A stretch of 30,071 nucleotides of DNA from Actinomycetota bacterium (GCA_947487595.1 CANKXJ010000004.1:1-30071); one strand, 5' to 3'; shown: positions 8,077-16,664, counted from the stretch's first letter. The notes: generated by a model from the letters alone, not told the origin. Made by a program: numbers and translations.

Positions 8077-9607
8077 TCGCAAATCTATTCGTCGAGCACT
8101 GGTAAGTGTCTATGACAAAGATCGCTTGCTTGAAATTGGAAATGCACTCAGTGGCGCTGGCGTTGAAATTCTCTCAACCGGCTCCACAGCAAAGGTCTTA
8201 CAAGCCGCTGGAATAGCTGTGACTGAAGTAAGTGCATACACAGGATTCCCAGAGATTATGGGTGGGCGAGTCAAGACTTTACATCCCCGTGTTCACTCAG
8301 GAATCTTGGCCGACCAAAACAATCCAGAGCATTTAGCTGCAATTAAAGATTTAGACATTGAACCCTTTGATTTAGTGATAATTAATCTCTATCCCTTTGC
8401 AGCAACTATCGCATCAGGTGCTAACTTTGCGGAATGCATCGAGCAGATAGATATTGGTGGTCCATCCATGTTGCGCGGGGGAGCTAAAAACCATGGCTCT
8501 GTGGCTGTTATTTGCAAGACTTCGCAATACGACCAGTTGCTCTCTGCAATTAAAGCCGGGGGATTCACCCAAGCAGAGCGCAAGCAATTGGCGTTAGAGG
8601 TTTTTAGAACTACAGCTGAATACGATTTAACGATCGCTAATTGGCTGGGGCAAAACGATGAACTGCCTGAATGGTTTGGACGAATTTGGCATCGAGAGAA
8701 TGTTTTGCGTTATGGGGAGAATCCACATCAAAGCGCAGCGATTTACTCGGGCGGCCCGGTTGGAATCGTAAATGCAGTTCAGCTGCATGGAAAAGAGATG
8801 TCTTTCAATAACTATACCGATGCAGAATCTGCCTGGCGAGCAGTTTTAGATCATCGCGATCCAGCTGTATCTATTATGAAACATTCAAACCCTTGTGGCA
8901 TTGCAGTGTGTGCCCAAGGAGTAGCAATTGCTTATCAGCATGCACACGAGTGCGATCCAGTTTCAGCTTTTGGTGGGGTAGTGGCAGCTAACCGAAAAGT
9001 AGATCTTGCAATGGCAACACCACTTTCAGATATTTTCACTGAAGTATTAATCGCTCCTGATTATGACGAGGACGCATTAGAGCTTCTCATGAAAAAGCCT
9101 TCAATTCGAATTCTAAGGTGTGCAGTTCCTGAAATTGCTCCACTTGAGCTCCGCCCTGTATCAGGCGGAGTTCTTCTTCAAGAAACAGATTTGATTGATG
9201 CACCTGGTGATTCACCAAGTAATTGGAAGCAAGTCAGTGGCGCAAAAGTTAATAACCAAACTATGAAAGATCTTGAATTCGCATGGCGCAGCGTGAGAAG
9301 CGTGAAGAGCAATGCAATTTTGTTAGCAAAAAATACCGCGTCTGTTGGAATTGGAATGGGTCAAGTAAATCGTGTTGATTCTGCAAAGTTAGCTGTTGAT
9401 CGTGCAGGGGAAAGAGTAAAAGGCTCTGTTGCTGCAAGTGATGCATTTTTCCCATTTGCTGATGGGTTACAGATCTTGATTGATGCTGGAGTGGTTGCAA
9501 TTGTGCAACCAGGCGGAAGTGTTCGTGATCAAGAGGTGATTGCAGTAGCGCAAAAGGCTGGCGTTGCGATGTTCTTCACAGGCGTACGTCATTTCTCTCA
9601 CGCCTAA
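8069..9607 (+). CDS. purH: Bifunctional AICAR transformylase / IMP cyclohydrolase
   Basis: A 512-residue protein catalysing the last two steps to IMP. The N-terminal MGS-like cyclohydrolase domain (about 1-190) contains ALVSVYDKDRL, LSTGSTAKVL and GGRVKTLHP. The C-terminal transformylase domain contains RYGENPHQSAA, the catalytic KHSNPCG, ECDPVSAFGGVVAANR, and ends VRHFSHA, close to the family's RHFRH terminus. Its start overlaps purN by eight bases. A new promoter appears to lie directly after its stop, so purH probably ends the sucC operon, although no hairpin terminator is visible. Confidence 0.97.
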   Translation: MSDRKSIRRALVSVYDKDRLLEIGNALSGAGVEILSTGSTAKVLQAAGIAVTEVSAYTGFPEIMGGRVKTLHPRVHSGILADQNNPEHLAAIKDLDIEPFDLVIINLYPFAATIASGANFAECIEQIDIGGPSMLRGGAKNHGSVAVICKTSQYDQLLSAIKAGGFTQAERKQLALEVFRTTAEYDLTIANWLGQNDELPEWFGRIWHRENVLRYGENPHQSAAIYSGGPVGIVNAVQLHGKEMSFNNYTDAESAWRAVLDHRDPAVSIMKHSNPCGIAVCAQGVAIAYQHAHECDPVSAFGGVVAANRKVDLAMATPLSDIFTEVLIAPDYDEDALELLMKKPSIRILRCAVPEIAPLELRPVSGGVLLQETDLIDAPGDSPSNWKQVSGAKVNNQTMKDLEFAWRSVRSVKSNAILLAKNTASVGIGMGQVNRVDSAKLAVDRAGERVKGSVAASDAFFPFADGLQILIDAGVVAIVQPGGSVRDQEVIAVAQKAGVAMFFTGVRHFSHA

Positions 9608-9615
9608 GAGGCTAT

Positions 9616-9621
9616 TAGGAT
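9616..9621 (+). promoter_or_regulatory. Putative -10 box of folD
   Basis: TAGGAT lies exactly seven bases before the ATG at 9629, the same spacing as at pcrA, the PIG-L gene and the nucleoside hydrolase. It overlaps the alternative upstream ATG at 9620, which argues that the upstream ATG is not transcribed from this promoter and that 9629 is the true start. Confidence 0.55.
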
Positions 9622-9628
9622 GAGCGCT

Positions 9629-10468
9629 ATGAGTGCACAAATTCTGGATGGAAAAGCATTGGCGTCAAAAATCAAAGACGAATTAACTATCCGTGTTGCC
9701 GAACTTAAATCACGTGGAATCACTCCAGGTCTTGGAACTGTTCTCGTGGGTGATGATCCAGGATCACATTCATACGTTGATGGAAAGCACAGTGACTGCC
9801 ATGAAATTGGTATCACTTCAATTCGCGTGGACCTACCAGAGAGTACAAGTGAAGCAGATGTTATGGCCGCAATTAAAGATTTGAATTCATCTAAAGAATG
9901 CACCGGCTATATCGTGCAGCTTCCATTGCCTAATGGAATAAACACACAAAGAGTCCTAGAAGCAATTGATCCATCAAAGGATGCTGATGGTTTGCACCCA
10001 ATGAACTTAGGCCGATTAGTTTCAGGTTATGACGCACCACTTCCTTGCACGCCACATGGAATTGTTGAACTTTTAACTCACTATGGAATTAGTACTAAAG
10101 GTGCCGAAGTTACTGTCATTGGTCGTGGATTAACTGTTGGGCGTCCACTTGGCTTGTTGCTCACTCGAAAACAAGAAAATGCAACTGTTACTCTTACACA
10201 TACCGGAACAAAAGATTTATTAATGCACACTAAGAAAGCCGACATTATTGTTGCTGCTGTGGGACAAGCACATTTCCTCAAAGCAGAGATGATTAAGTCA
10301 GGTGCTGTTGTCATTGATGTTGGTATTTCACGTACTGATAAAGGCTTACTTGGTGATGTTGATTCATCTGTAATGGATGTGGCTTCATGGGTTGCGCCAA
10401 TGCCAGGTGGAGTAGGTCCCATGACTCGCGCGATGTTAGTGAAGAATGTTGTTGATGCATGCGGATAA
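9629..10468 (+). CDS. folD: Methylene-THF dehydrogenase / methenyl-THF cyclohydrolase
   Basis: A 279-residue bifunctional enzyme interconverting 5,10-methylene-, methenyl- and 10-formyl-THF, which supplies the formyl groups used by PurN and PurH just upstream. Motifs: SYVDGKHSDCHEIGI with the catalytic Lys, QLPLP, KDADGLHP, PCTPHGI, the NADP Rossmann segment VIGRGLTVGRPLG and the C-terminal PGGVGPMTRAML. I prefer the ATG at 9629 (MSAQILDGKA, matching the family start) over the one at 9620, because a TAGGAT box lies seven bases before it. The gene overlaps the following small membrane-protein gene by ten bases. Confidence 0.96.
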   Translation: MSAQILDGKALASKIKDELTIRVAELKSRGITPGLGTVLVGDDPGSHSYVDGKHSDCHEIGITSIRVDLPESTSEADVMAAIKDLNSSKECTGYIVQLPLPNGINTQRVLEAIDPSKDADGLHPMNLGRLVSGYDAPLPCTPHGIVELLTHYGISTKGAEVTVIGRGLTVGRPLGLLLTRKQENATVTLTHTGTKDLLMHTKKADIIVAAVGQAHFLKAEMIKSGAVVIDVGISRTDKGLLGDVDSSVMDVASWVAPMPGGVGPMTRAMLVKNVVDACG

Positions 10469-10680
10469 ATGACCGATTTTTAGCACTTGCCAGCAATGTC
10501 ATAATCTTGATTGGGATTGCATTAGGCATCTTTGGAGTAGTGCGAGGTGCATCACTTTTGATTGCAGCTGGAACCGCAGGGATGGCCATAAAGGCTCGGA
10601 ATCAACGTAAATTCGACTTTTATTTCCCACTACTAATAGCTATAGCCCTCTTTGCTTTGGCAATTGCACTTCCTCGCTGA
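10459..10680 (+). CDS. Small DUF3017-like membrane protein
   Basis: A 73-residue protein with two to three short hydrophobic stretches: residues about 12-29 (NVIILIGIALGIFGVV), 30-44, and 55-71 near the C-terminus, separated by a basic loop (KARNQRKFDF). Small DUF3017 proteins directly follow folD in many Actinobacteria, which supports the family call; the function is unknown. The start ATG lies inside the 3' end of folD (ten-base overlap), so it is probably translationally coupled. The assignment rests mostly on position, size and hydropathy. Confidence 0.68.
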   Translation: MRINDRFLALASNVIILIGIALGIFGVVRGASLLIAAGTAGMAIKARNQRKFDFYFPLLIAIALFALAIALPR

Positions 10681-10683
10681 GGG

Positions 10684-10689
10684 TAGAGT
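10684..10689 (+). promoter_or_regulatory. Putative -10 box of mdh-icd
   Basis: TAGAGT follows the stop of the DUF3017 gene by three bases and lies 32 bases before the mdh ATG. It would give a leader of roughly 26 bases containing the AAGGAG at 10710-10715. No well-spaced -35 was found. Confidence 0.35.
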
Positions 10690-10721
10690 TGGGCGTATTG
10701 AGCGAATATAAGGAGTACGCC

Positions 10722-11672
10722 ATGGGCGGAAAAGTCACAGTAGTTGGTGCAGGTTTTTACGGTTCAACAACTGCGCTTCGTTTAGCCGAATACAACATCT
10801 TCGACACCGTCGTTTTAACTGACATCCTTGAAGGTAAGCCTGAGGGTCTAGCCCTTGATATGAACCAGTCTCGTTCAATTGAGGGTTTTGAGACAAAAAT
10901 TATTGGCGCAACAACATCACCTGAAGGCGCCGGCTATGAAGCAACAGCTAACTCTGATGTAGTAGTTATTACTGCAGGACTTCCACGCAAGCCTGGCATG
11001 AGCCGCATGGATCTCATCGGCGTTAACGCAGGAATTGTTCGTGGAGTTGCTGAAAATATTGCTAAGCATTCTCCTAATGCAGTAATCATTGTAGTTTCAA
11101 ATCCACTAGATGAAATGACTGCCCTTGCTCAGCTTGCAACTAACTTTCCAAAAAACCGCGTTATGGGTCAGGCAGGAATGCTTGATACTGCCCGCTTTAC
11201 TAACTTTGTTGCCGAAAAGCTTGGCGTTAAAGTTGGTTTAGTTAAGACACTGACTCTGGGTTCACACGGTGACACGATGGTTCCAGTCCCAAGTCGTTGC
11301 ACAGTAGATGGCAAAGCCTTAAGTGATTTGCTTTCACAAGTTGAAATCGATGAATTAGTTGATCGCACACGCAATGGTGGCGCCGAAGTTGTTGCACTCC
11401 TTAAGACAGGATCTGCTTACTACGCACCATCTGCAGCAGCTGCCAGAATGGCAAAAGCTGTTATCGAAGATTCAGGTGCGGTAATGCCAGTGTGTGCATG
11501 GGTTGATGGCGAGTATGGAATTTCTGGTGTCTATCTAGGTGTTGAAGCTGAGATTGGCCGCAGCGGAATCAAGAAAGTTGTTGAAAGTAAGTTGACCGGT
11601 TCTGAAATTGAAGCTCTCAAGGCGGCAGCTGAAGCGGTTCGTGCAAAACAAGCAGACGTACAAACACTCTAA
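10722..11672 (+). CDS. mdh: Malate dehydrogenase (LDH-like type)
   Basis: A 316-residue NAD-dependent enzyme oxidising malate to oxaloacetate in the TCA cycle. It has the Rossmann motif VVGAGFYGS, an Asp ending the second strand (LTDILEG) that favours NAD, the substrate loop GLPRKPGMSR, VSNPLDEM, and catalytic His182 in LGSHGDTMV. This is the LDH-like MDH subgroup. The open frame extends upstream to a TTG at 10689, but AAGGAG at 10710-10715, six bases before the ATG at 10722, fixes the start and places the glycine motif at the usual N-terminal distance. It is followed by icd after thirteen bases. Confidence 0.96.
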   Translation: MGGKVTVVGAGFYGSTTALRLAEYNIFDTVVLTDILEGKPEGLALDMNQSRSIEGFETKIIGATTSPEGAGYEATANSDVVVITAGLPRKPGMSRMDLIGVNAGIVRGVAENIAKHSPNAVIIVVSNPLDEMTALAQLATNFPKNRVMGQAGMLDTARFTNFVAEKLGVKVGLVKTLTLGSHGDTMVPVPSRCTVDGKALSDLLSQVEIDELVDRTRNGGAEVVALLKTGSAYYAPSAAAARMAKAVIEDSGAVMPVCAWVDGEYGISGVYLGVEAEIGRSGIKKVVESKLTGSEIEALKAAAEAVRAKQADVQTL

Positions 11673-11685
11673 GGGAGCGCATTAC

Positions 11686-12900
11686 ATGGCCAAGATCAAA
11701 GTTGAAGGCACTGTTGTTGAACTAGATGGTGACGAGATGACTCGCATCATCTGGCAGTTCATCAAAGACTCATTAATTCTTCCTTATTTGGACGTCAATC
11801 TTGAGTACTACGACCTTGGTATGGAAAACCGTGATGCCACCGATGATCAAGTCACTATTGATTCAGCTCATGCAATCCAAAAGCATGGTGTTGGAATTAA
11901 GTGCGCAACAATCACTCCTGATGAGGCCCGCGTTGAAGAATTTGGTCTCAAGAAGATGTGGAAGTCTCCTAATGGAACTGTGCGTAACATCTTGGGTGGC
12001 GTAATTTTTCGTGAGCCAATCATTATTAGCAACGTTCCGCGTTTAGTTCCTCACTGGACTAAGCCAATTGTTATCGGTCGTCATGCATTTGGTGATCAAT
12101 ACCGAGCAACAGATTTCAAAGTTCCAGGTGCAGGCAAGCTAACAATGTCATTTGTTCCAGAGGATGGATCAGCCCCAACGCAATACACCGTCTTTGATTT
12201 CAAATCTTCAGGTGTGGCAATGGGTATGTATAACTTGGATGAATCAATCCGTGACTTTGCTCGTGCATCTTTGAACTACGGACTTATTCGCAAGTACCCA
12301 GTTTATCTCTCAACTAAGAACACAATCCTAAAGGCCTACGACGGACGCTTCAAAGATATTTTTGAAGAGATTTACCAAGCAGAGTTCAAAGGCGCATTTG
12401 ATACTGCAGGTATTTGGTATGAGCACCGCCTTATCGATGACATGGTTGCAATGTCACTTCGCATGGAGGGTGGCTATGTCTGGGCATGTAAGAACTATGA
12501 CGGCGACGTTCAATCAGACACAGTGGCTCAGGGTTATGGCTCACTGGGTTTAATGACATCAGTGTTGATGACACCAGATGGAAAGATTGTTGAATCAGAG
12601 GCAGCACATGGAACTGTTACTCGTCACTACCGTGATCACCAAAAGGGTAAAGCAACTTCTACAAATCCAATCGCTTCAATCTTTGCGTGGACTCGTGGAC
12701 TTGCTCACCGTGCAAAGCTTGATAACAACACCGATCTAGCTAAGTTTTGCGACACCCTAGAGCGCGTTTGTATTGAGACTGTTGAGCAAGGCAAGATGAC
12801 CAAGGATCTATCCCTCCTGATTTCAAAGCAAGCTCCGTATCAAACTACGCAGGAGTTTCTCAATTCCATCGATGAAAACCTGAAGAAAGCAATGGCCTAA
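11686..12900 (+). CDS. icd: Isocitrate dehydrogenase (NADP-dependent, dimeric eukaryote-like type)
   Basis: A 404-residue enzyme converting isocitrate to 2-oxoglutarate with NADPH formation. The N-terminus KIKVEGTVVELDGDEMTRII, the segment KSPNGTVRNILGG, RATDFKVPGAGKL, and STNPIASIFAW are those of the homodimeric ~400-residue IDH subfamily. The frame continues upstream into mdh, but AAGGGAG at 11671-11677, eight bases before the ATG at 11686, marks the start; this ribosome-binding site overlaps the mdh stop codon. It ends just before a strong terminator hairpin. Together with mdh and the sucCD operon upstream it places four TCA genes in 8.5 kb. Confidence 0.96.
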   Translation: MAKIKVEGTVVELDGDEMTRIIWQFIKDSLILPYLDVNLEYYDLGMENRDATDDQVTIDSAHAIQKHGVGIKCATITPDEARVEEFGLKKMWKSPNGTVRNILGGVIFREPIIISNVPRLVPHWTKPIVIGRHAFGDQYRATDFKVPGAGKLTMSFVPEDGSAPTQYTVFDFKSSGVAMGMYNLDESIRDFARASLNYGLIRKYPVYLSTKNTILKAYDGRFKDIFEEIYQAEFKGAFDTAGIWYEHRLIDDMVAMSLRMEGGYVWACKNYDGDVQSDTVAQGYGSLGLMTSVLMTPDGKIVESEAAHGTVTRHYRDHQKGKATSTNPIASIFAWTRGLAHRAKLDNNTDLAKFCDTLERVCIETVEQGKMTKDLSLLISKQAPYQTTQEFLNSIDENLKKAMA

Positions 12901-12910
12901 AAATTCAAGA

Positions 12911-12945
12911 AAAAAACCCGCCGTATGGATACGGCGGGTTTTTTT
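12911..12945. terminator. Bidirectional intrinsic terminator between icd and the sugar-ABC ATPase gene
   Basis: A perfect nine-base-pair stem (CCCGCCGTA at 12917-12925, TACGGCGGG at 12930-12938) with a TGGA loop is flanked by six A on the left and seven T on the right. It therefore ends transcripts from both the plus-strand icd and the minus-strand ATPase gene, whose stop lies eleven bases away. Confidence 0.93.
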
Positions 12946-12955
12946 ATTTAATACT

Positions 12956-14035
12956 CTAAATACGCTCTCCAGTTGTTGAGTTAAACAAGTGAACTGCATT
13001 TGGATTTGCAGTAACAGTAATTGTTTGACCAGCCTTTGGAGGATTCTTTGGATCCCAGCGAACAATAATCTGTGCGCCTTCATCTGTTGCGTTAGCGAAC
13101 TTAACATTTGTATCAGCTGGCTTTCCATAAACGAAAGCATCTGAACCAAGTTCTTCAACTACTTCAACCAAAACATGGAATCCCTCAGTTGATGGTGTGA
13201 AGCCTTCTGGGCGAACACCAACAGTTACTTCATTTCCAGCAGAGGCTGGAACTGCAAGTCCAAGATTTCCAAGCATTGCCTTGCCGCCCACGATTGGAGC
13301 GTTAAGCAAGTTCATGGCAGGAGATCCAATAAAGCCTGCAACGAAAGCATTTGCTGGGTTGTCATAGAGATTACGAGGTGTGTCTACTTGCTGGAGCAAG
13401 CCATCCTTAAGAACTGCAACACGATCACCCATAGTCATAGCTTCAACCTGGTCGTGTGTTACATAAACAGTTGTGATTCCTAAGCGACGCTGCAATGCAG
13501 CGATCTGTGTACGAGTTGCAACGCGCAACTTCGCATCAAGGTTTGATAGAGGTTCATCCATAAGGAAAACCTGAGGTTCGCGAACAATTGCGCGACCCAT
13601 AGCAACGCGCTGACGCTGTCCACCTGAAAGAGCTTTTGGCTTGCGCTCTAGGTATGGCTCAAGGTCTAGCAACTTAGCTGCTTCAAGAACGCGGCGTTCA
13701 CGTTCTTCTTTTGGAGTTCCAGCGATCTTTAGTGCGAAGCCCATATTTTCTGCAACTGTCATGTGTGGGTACAACGCATATGACTGGAATACCATCGCGA
13801 TATCGCGATCTTTTGGTGCAACGTTTGTAACGTCGCGATCGCCGATCAAGATTCTTCCGTTATCGACTTCTTCAAGTCCTGCCAACATACGAAGTGATGT
13901 TGACTTACCGCAACCTGATGGTCCGACTAAAACCAAAAACTCACCGTCATTGACAGTGAGATTTAATTTATCGACTGCAGGTGCAGTTGTTCCTGGATAG
14001 ATACGTGATGCGGCTTCGAAAACTACTGATGCCAT
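12956..14035 (-). CDS. Multiple-sugar ABC transporter ATPase (MsiK/UgpC/MalK type)
   Basis: A 359-residue nucleotide-binding subunit for carbohydrate importers. Walker A is GPSGCGKST (Lys44), Q-loop in VFQSYALYPHMTV, signature LSGGQRQRVAMGRA, Walker B VFLMDEPLSNLDAKLR and the H-loop VTHDQ. The C-terminal ~120 residues form the MalK-like regulatory/OB domain (VGVRPEGF). No permease or sugar-binding protein gene lies beside it, so it resembles MsiK of Streptomyces, a shared ATPase serving several sugar transporters. AAGGAG (minus strand, 14050-14045) is nine bases before the ATG. The leader upstream is GC-rich with two hairpins. Confidence 0.92.
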   Translation of the reverse strand: MASVVFEAASRIYPGTTAPAVDKLNLTVNDGEFLVLVGPSGCGKSTSLRMLAGLEEVDNGRILIGDRDVTNVAPKDRDIAMVFQSYALYPHMTVAENMGFALKIAGTPKEERERRVLEAAKLLDLEPYLERKPKALSGGQRQRVAMGRAIVREPQVFLMDEPLSNLDAKLRVATRTQIAALQRRLGITTVYVTHDQVEAMTMGDRVAVLKDGLLQQVDTPRNLYDNPANAFVAGFIGSPAMNLLNAPIVGGKAMLGNLGLAVPASAGNEVTVGVRPEGFTPSTEGFHVLVEVVEELGSDAFVYGKPADTNVKFANATDEGAQIIVRWDPKNPPKAGQTITVTANPNAVHLFNSTTGERI

Positions 14036-14123
14036 GAGATTGCTCTCCTTCTCCGGGCAGGTACGTGCCCGACGGTCCGTGGATGAAGGTGATGGTCCGG
14101 GTGGACCAACGCACCGAAGGTTA
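14036..14123 (-). promoter_or_regulatory. Structured, GC-rich leader and possible promoter of the sugar-ABC ATPase gene
   Basis: The 150-base gap to the divergent CBS-domain gene contains, on the minus strand, a TAACCT box (14118-14123) that could be the -10, leaving a leader of about 75 bases. Within it are two six-base-pair hairpins: 14054-14059 with 14066-14071 (CGGGCA/TGCCCG) and 14093-14098 with 14103-14108 (TGGTCC/GGACCA), followed by the AAGGAG ribosome-binding site. The stretch is visibly richer in G and C than its neighbours. A regulatory role is inference; no known riboswitch class was recognised. Confidence 0.35.
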
Positions 14124-14169
14124 CGCGTAAAGGGGGAAATTGGCTAGACCGGCCCTTCGAGCATTGCCG

Positions 14170-14175
14170 TATAGT
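14170..14175 (+). promoter_or_regulatory. Putative -10 box of the CBS-domain protein gene
   Basis: TATAGT lies ten bases before the ATG at 14186, with no Shine-Dalgarno between, so the transcript would have a leader of at most a few bases. Confidence 0.4.
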
Positions 14176-14185
14176 TAGAGACCTA

Positions 14186-15481
14186 ATGGAGACTCACTCG
14201 GTCGGTACGTTACTTACAGATTTAGCCCTGATCGCTGGCCTTATTGTTCTGGCCTCATTCTTCGTAGCAGCTGAAATCGCCCTCATCTCACTTCGAGATA
14301 GCCAAGTCCGAGAAATTGCGACCCGTGGCAAACGTGGCGCTCGCGTTGCAGCCCTAGCCGCACACCCCAACCGATTGCTGGCTGCGGTTCAAATTGGCGT
14401 AACAGTCAGCGGCTTTCTCTCTGCCGCCCTTGGTGCTGATCAGCTAGGTGACTATGTCATTCCGTGGCTGGAGTCTCTAGGCATTTCCAACGCCTGGAGT
14501 ACGACTATTTCTCTGCTGGGTGTCACTTTAGTGATTGCTTATTTCTCTTTAGTCTTTGGCGAGTTAGTTCCAAAGAGAGTGGCTCTATTTAGGGCTGAAG
14601 AGATTGCCTTGGCAACGGCTGGAATCATTAATGTCGTTGCCAACATTTTCCGCCCATTGATCTGGCTACTGTCAAAATCTACAGACATTGTTCTGCGCGC
14701 ATTTGGCATCGATCCCAAAGAGGCTAGAAGCCAAATCTCTGAAGAAGAGTTATTGGATCTTGTATCTGGCCATGCCGCATTAAGTGATGAAGAACGAGAC
14801 ATTGTTGAAGAAGTCTTTAACGCCTCCGAGCGACAGATCCATGAAGTTATGGTCCCACGCACTGAAGTAGATTTCATGGATGTTTCATTAACTGTTGGCA
14901 AGGCTATTGATTTAGCGGTCGATAAAGCCCATTCTCGTTATCCAGTCATTCGGGGTTCTTCCGATGAAGTGATTGGCTTTATTCACGTGCGCGATTTACT
15001 AGATACCTCTTTGGCAACTAGAGAAACAAAGATTATTGAACTAGTTCGATCCATAATCTTTTTGCCTGGAACAAAAGGAATTTTGCCTGCACTTTCTGAG
15101 ATGCGTAAACAAGGCCAGCACGTTGCAATCGTTCTTGATGAATACGGTGGCACTGATGGCATTGTGACCTTGGAAGATTTAGTTGAGTGCTTAATCGGTG
15201 ATATCAGAGATGAATATGATGAAGATGAGACTGATATTGCAATCGAATCTCGCACGGGTGATTTTGAGGTCGATGGCCTTATTTCAATTGAGGATTTAGT
15301 TGAGCAAACTAACCTAGAAGTTCCAGATGGTCCGTATGAAACAGCCAGCGGCTTTGTCATGCATCATTTGGGCCGAATTCCTAAGGAGCATGACGTAGTA
15401 GTGGTCGATGGAGTGCGAATTACAGTGCTTTCTATGGAAGGTAAGCGCGCTGGCCAGCTATTGATCTCTCGTAACGCATGA
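14186..15481 (+). CDS. DUF21 / CBS-pair / CorC_HlyC membrane protein
   Basis: A 431-residue 'hemolysin-like' protein of the CNNM/CorC family, members of which are associated with magnesium or cobalt efflux. The N-terminal ~190 residues hold three to four membrane segments typical of DUF21 (ALIAGLIVLASFFVAAEIAL; FGELVPKRVAL). A CBS-domain pair follows (VMVPRTEVDFMDVS; SRYPVIRG; EVIGFIHVRDLLD; VALVDEYGG-like segment IVLDEYGGTDGIVTLEDLVE), then a CorC_HlyC domain to the end. Length and order are complete. Despite the old family name there is no evidence for a haemolysin. It starts from its own promoter region and is followed after 19 bases by trpS. Confidence 0.88.
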   Translation: METHSVGTLLTDLALIAGLIVLASFFVAAEIALISLRDSQVREIATRGKRGARVAALAAHPNRLLAAVQIGVTVSGFLSAALGADQLGDYVIPWLESLGISNAWSTTISLLGVTLVIAYFSLVFGELVPKRVALFRAEEIALATAGIINVVANIFRPLIWLLSKSTDIVLRAFGIDPKEARSQISEEELLDLVSGHAALSDEERDIVEEVFNASERQIHEVMVPRTEVDFMDVSLTVGKAIDLAVDKAHSRYPVIRGSSDEVIGFIHVRDLLDTSLATRETKIIELVRSIIFLPGTKGILPALSEMRKQGQHVAIVLDEYGGTDGIVTLEDLVECLIGDIRDEYDEDETDIAIESRTGDFEVDGLISIEDLVEQTNLEVPDGPYETASGFVMHHLGRIPKEHDVVVVDGVRITVLSMEGKRAGQLLISRNA

Positions 15482-15500
15482 TGTGTGAAAGAATTAGCGC

Positions 15501-16499
15501 ATGAGCGCCAAGCGAGTTTTATCTGGAATCCAGCCAACAAGTGATTCCTTCCACCTGGGTAACTACTTAGGCGCCGTTAAGCAATGGGTAGATTTACAAG
15601 ATGGCCATGATGCCTTTTATTGCATTGTGGATTTGCATGCACTCACTGGCGAAATCGAACCTGCACTATTGCGAAAGCGGACATTGGCTTCTGCTGCCCA
15701 GTTAATTGCTCTAGGAATTTCACCAGAAAAGTCAACGCTATTTGTTCAGTCACAAGTTCCACAACACAATCAATTGGGTTGGCTCATGGAATGCATGGCT
15801 GGTTTTGGCGAAGCAAGTCGCATGACACAGTTCAAAGATAAATCTGCAAAGGGTGGATCTGATTCTGCCCGCGTTGGACTTTTTACATACCCAATGTTGC
15901 AGGCAGCAGATATTTTGTTGTATCAAGCAAACTTAGTTCCAGTCGGTGAAGATCAGCGCCAGCACATTGAGTTAACACGTGACTTAGCAGGACGCTTTAA
16001 TACTCGCTTTGGTCAGACTTTTACGATCCCAGAAAACTTTATTTTAAAAACCGCAGCTAAGATTCAAGACCTTCAAGATCCATCGGCCAAGATGAGTAAA
16101 TCATCAGGATCTGCCGCAGGAGTTCTGGAGTTAATGGACACTCCAGAATCAAATGCTAAGAAGATTAAGAGTGCGGCAACAGATGCTGGGCGCGAAGTGA
16201 AATATGATGAAAGAGAAAAGCCTGGAATTAGTAATTTACTGACGATTCACAGTGCGCTCTCGGGCAAAACAATCCCAGCTTTAGAGGCTGAATTTGATGG
16301 CAAGGGTTATGGCGACTTTAAAGGGGCTGTGGCTGAGGTTGTTGTTGAATATTTCCGACCTATTCGCGCTAAGGCAATTGATTTATTGAGCGATGAGAAG
16401 CACCTGCTGGATATTTTGCATGACGGGGCAACAAAAGCCCGTGTAGTGGCGTCACAAACCCTTGAAAAGGCCTATGAAAACCTGGGGATCGTTAAGTAA
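15501..16499 (+). CDS. trpS: Tryptophanyl-tRNA synthetase
   Basis: A 332-residue class I aminoacyl-tRNA synthetase charging tRNA-Trp. The start GIQPTSDSFHLGNYLGA contains the HIGH-equivalent HLGN (residues 18-21); LLYQANLVPVGEDQRQHIEL is the tryptophan-binding region; the KMSKS loop is exact at residues 197-201. The length is normal. A weak extended -10 (TGA-AAGAAT at 15486-15494) lies six bases before the ATG, so it may have its own transcript or read through from the CBS-domain gene. No terminator hairpin with a T-tract follows its stop. Confidence 0.96.
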   Translation: MSAKRVLSGIQPTSDSFHLGNYLGAVKQWVDLQDGHDAFYCIVDLHALTGEIEPALLRKRTLASAAQLIALGISPEKSTLFVQSQVPQHNQLGWLMECMAGFGEASRMTQFKDKSAKGGSDSARVGLFTYPMLQAADILLYQANLVPVGEDQRQHIELTRDLAGRFNTRFGQTFTIPENFILKTAAKIQDLQDPSAKMSKSSGSAAGVLELMDTPESNAKKIKSAATDAGREVKYDEREKPGISNLLTIHSALSGKTIPALEAEFDGKGYGDFKGAVAEVVVEYFRPIRAKAIDLLSDEKHLLDILHDGATKARVVASQTLEKAYENLGIVK

Positions 16500-16579
16500 C
16501 CCAGCAATAGCAGTATCAACTCCAGGTTGAGACTTATCCAAAACGTTACATGCCTCGCGCCTAAATCTGCTGGCGTGTG

Positions 16580-16609
16580 TTGAGTTTATTCATGCATAAC
16601 TACTAGGCT
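16580..16609 (+). promoter_or_regulatory. Promoter of the BMP-family binding-protein gene
   Basis: TTGAGT (16580-16585) and TAGGCT (16604-16609) are separated by 18 bases, the best -35/-10 pair in the window. Transcription would start near 16616 and give a leader of about 60 bases. The rest of the 176-base gap (16500-16675) holds no gene, tRNA or recognised riboswitch. Confidence 0.6.
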
Positions 16610-16664
16610 CACTTACACACAGAGCTCCTATACCTGCTTTTGGTAGGCGTAGGGGAGCCCCTTG

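Noticed and set aside
14186..15481. Haemolysin annotation for the DUF21/CBS protein
   Set aside because: The family name is historical; the domains (DUF21, CBS pair, CorC_HlyC) point to a metal-transport-associated membrane protein with no toxin features.
16501..16573. Inverted repeat CCAGCA (16501-16506) / TGCTGG (16568-16573) after trpS
   Set aside because: Six pairs around a 61-base loop with no T-tract; too weak for a terminator and plausible by chance.
16651..16660. GGGGAGCCCC palindrome before the binding-protein ribosome-binding site
   Set aside because: A two-base loop is too tight for a stable RNA hairpin, and ten-base palindromes of this kind are not convincing as operators without a second copy.
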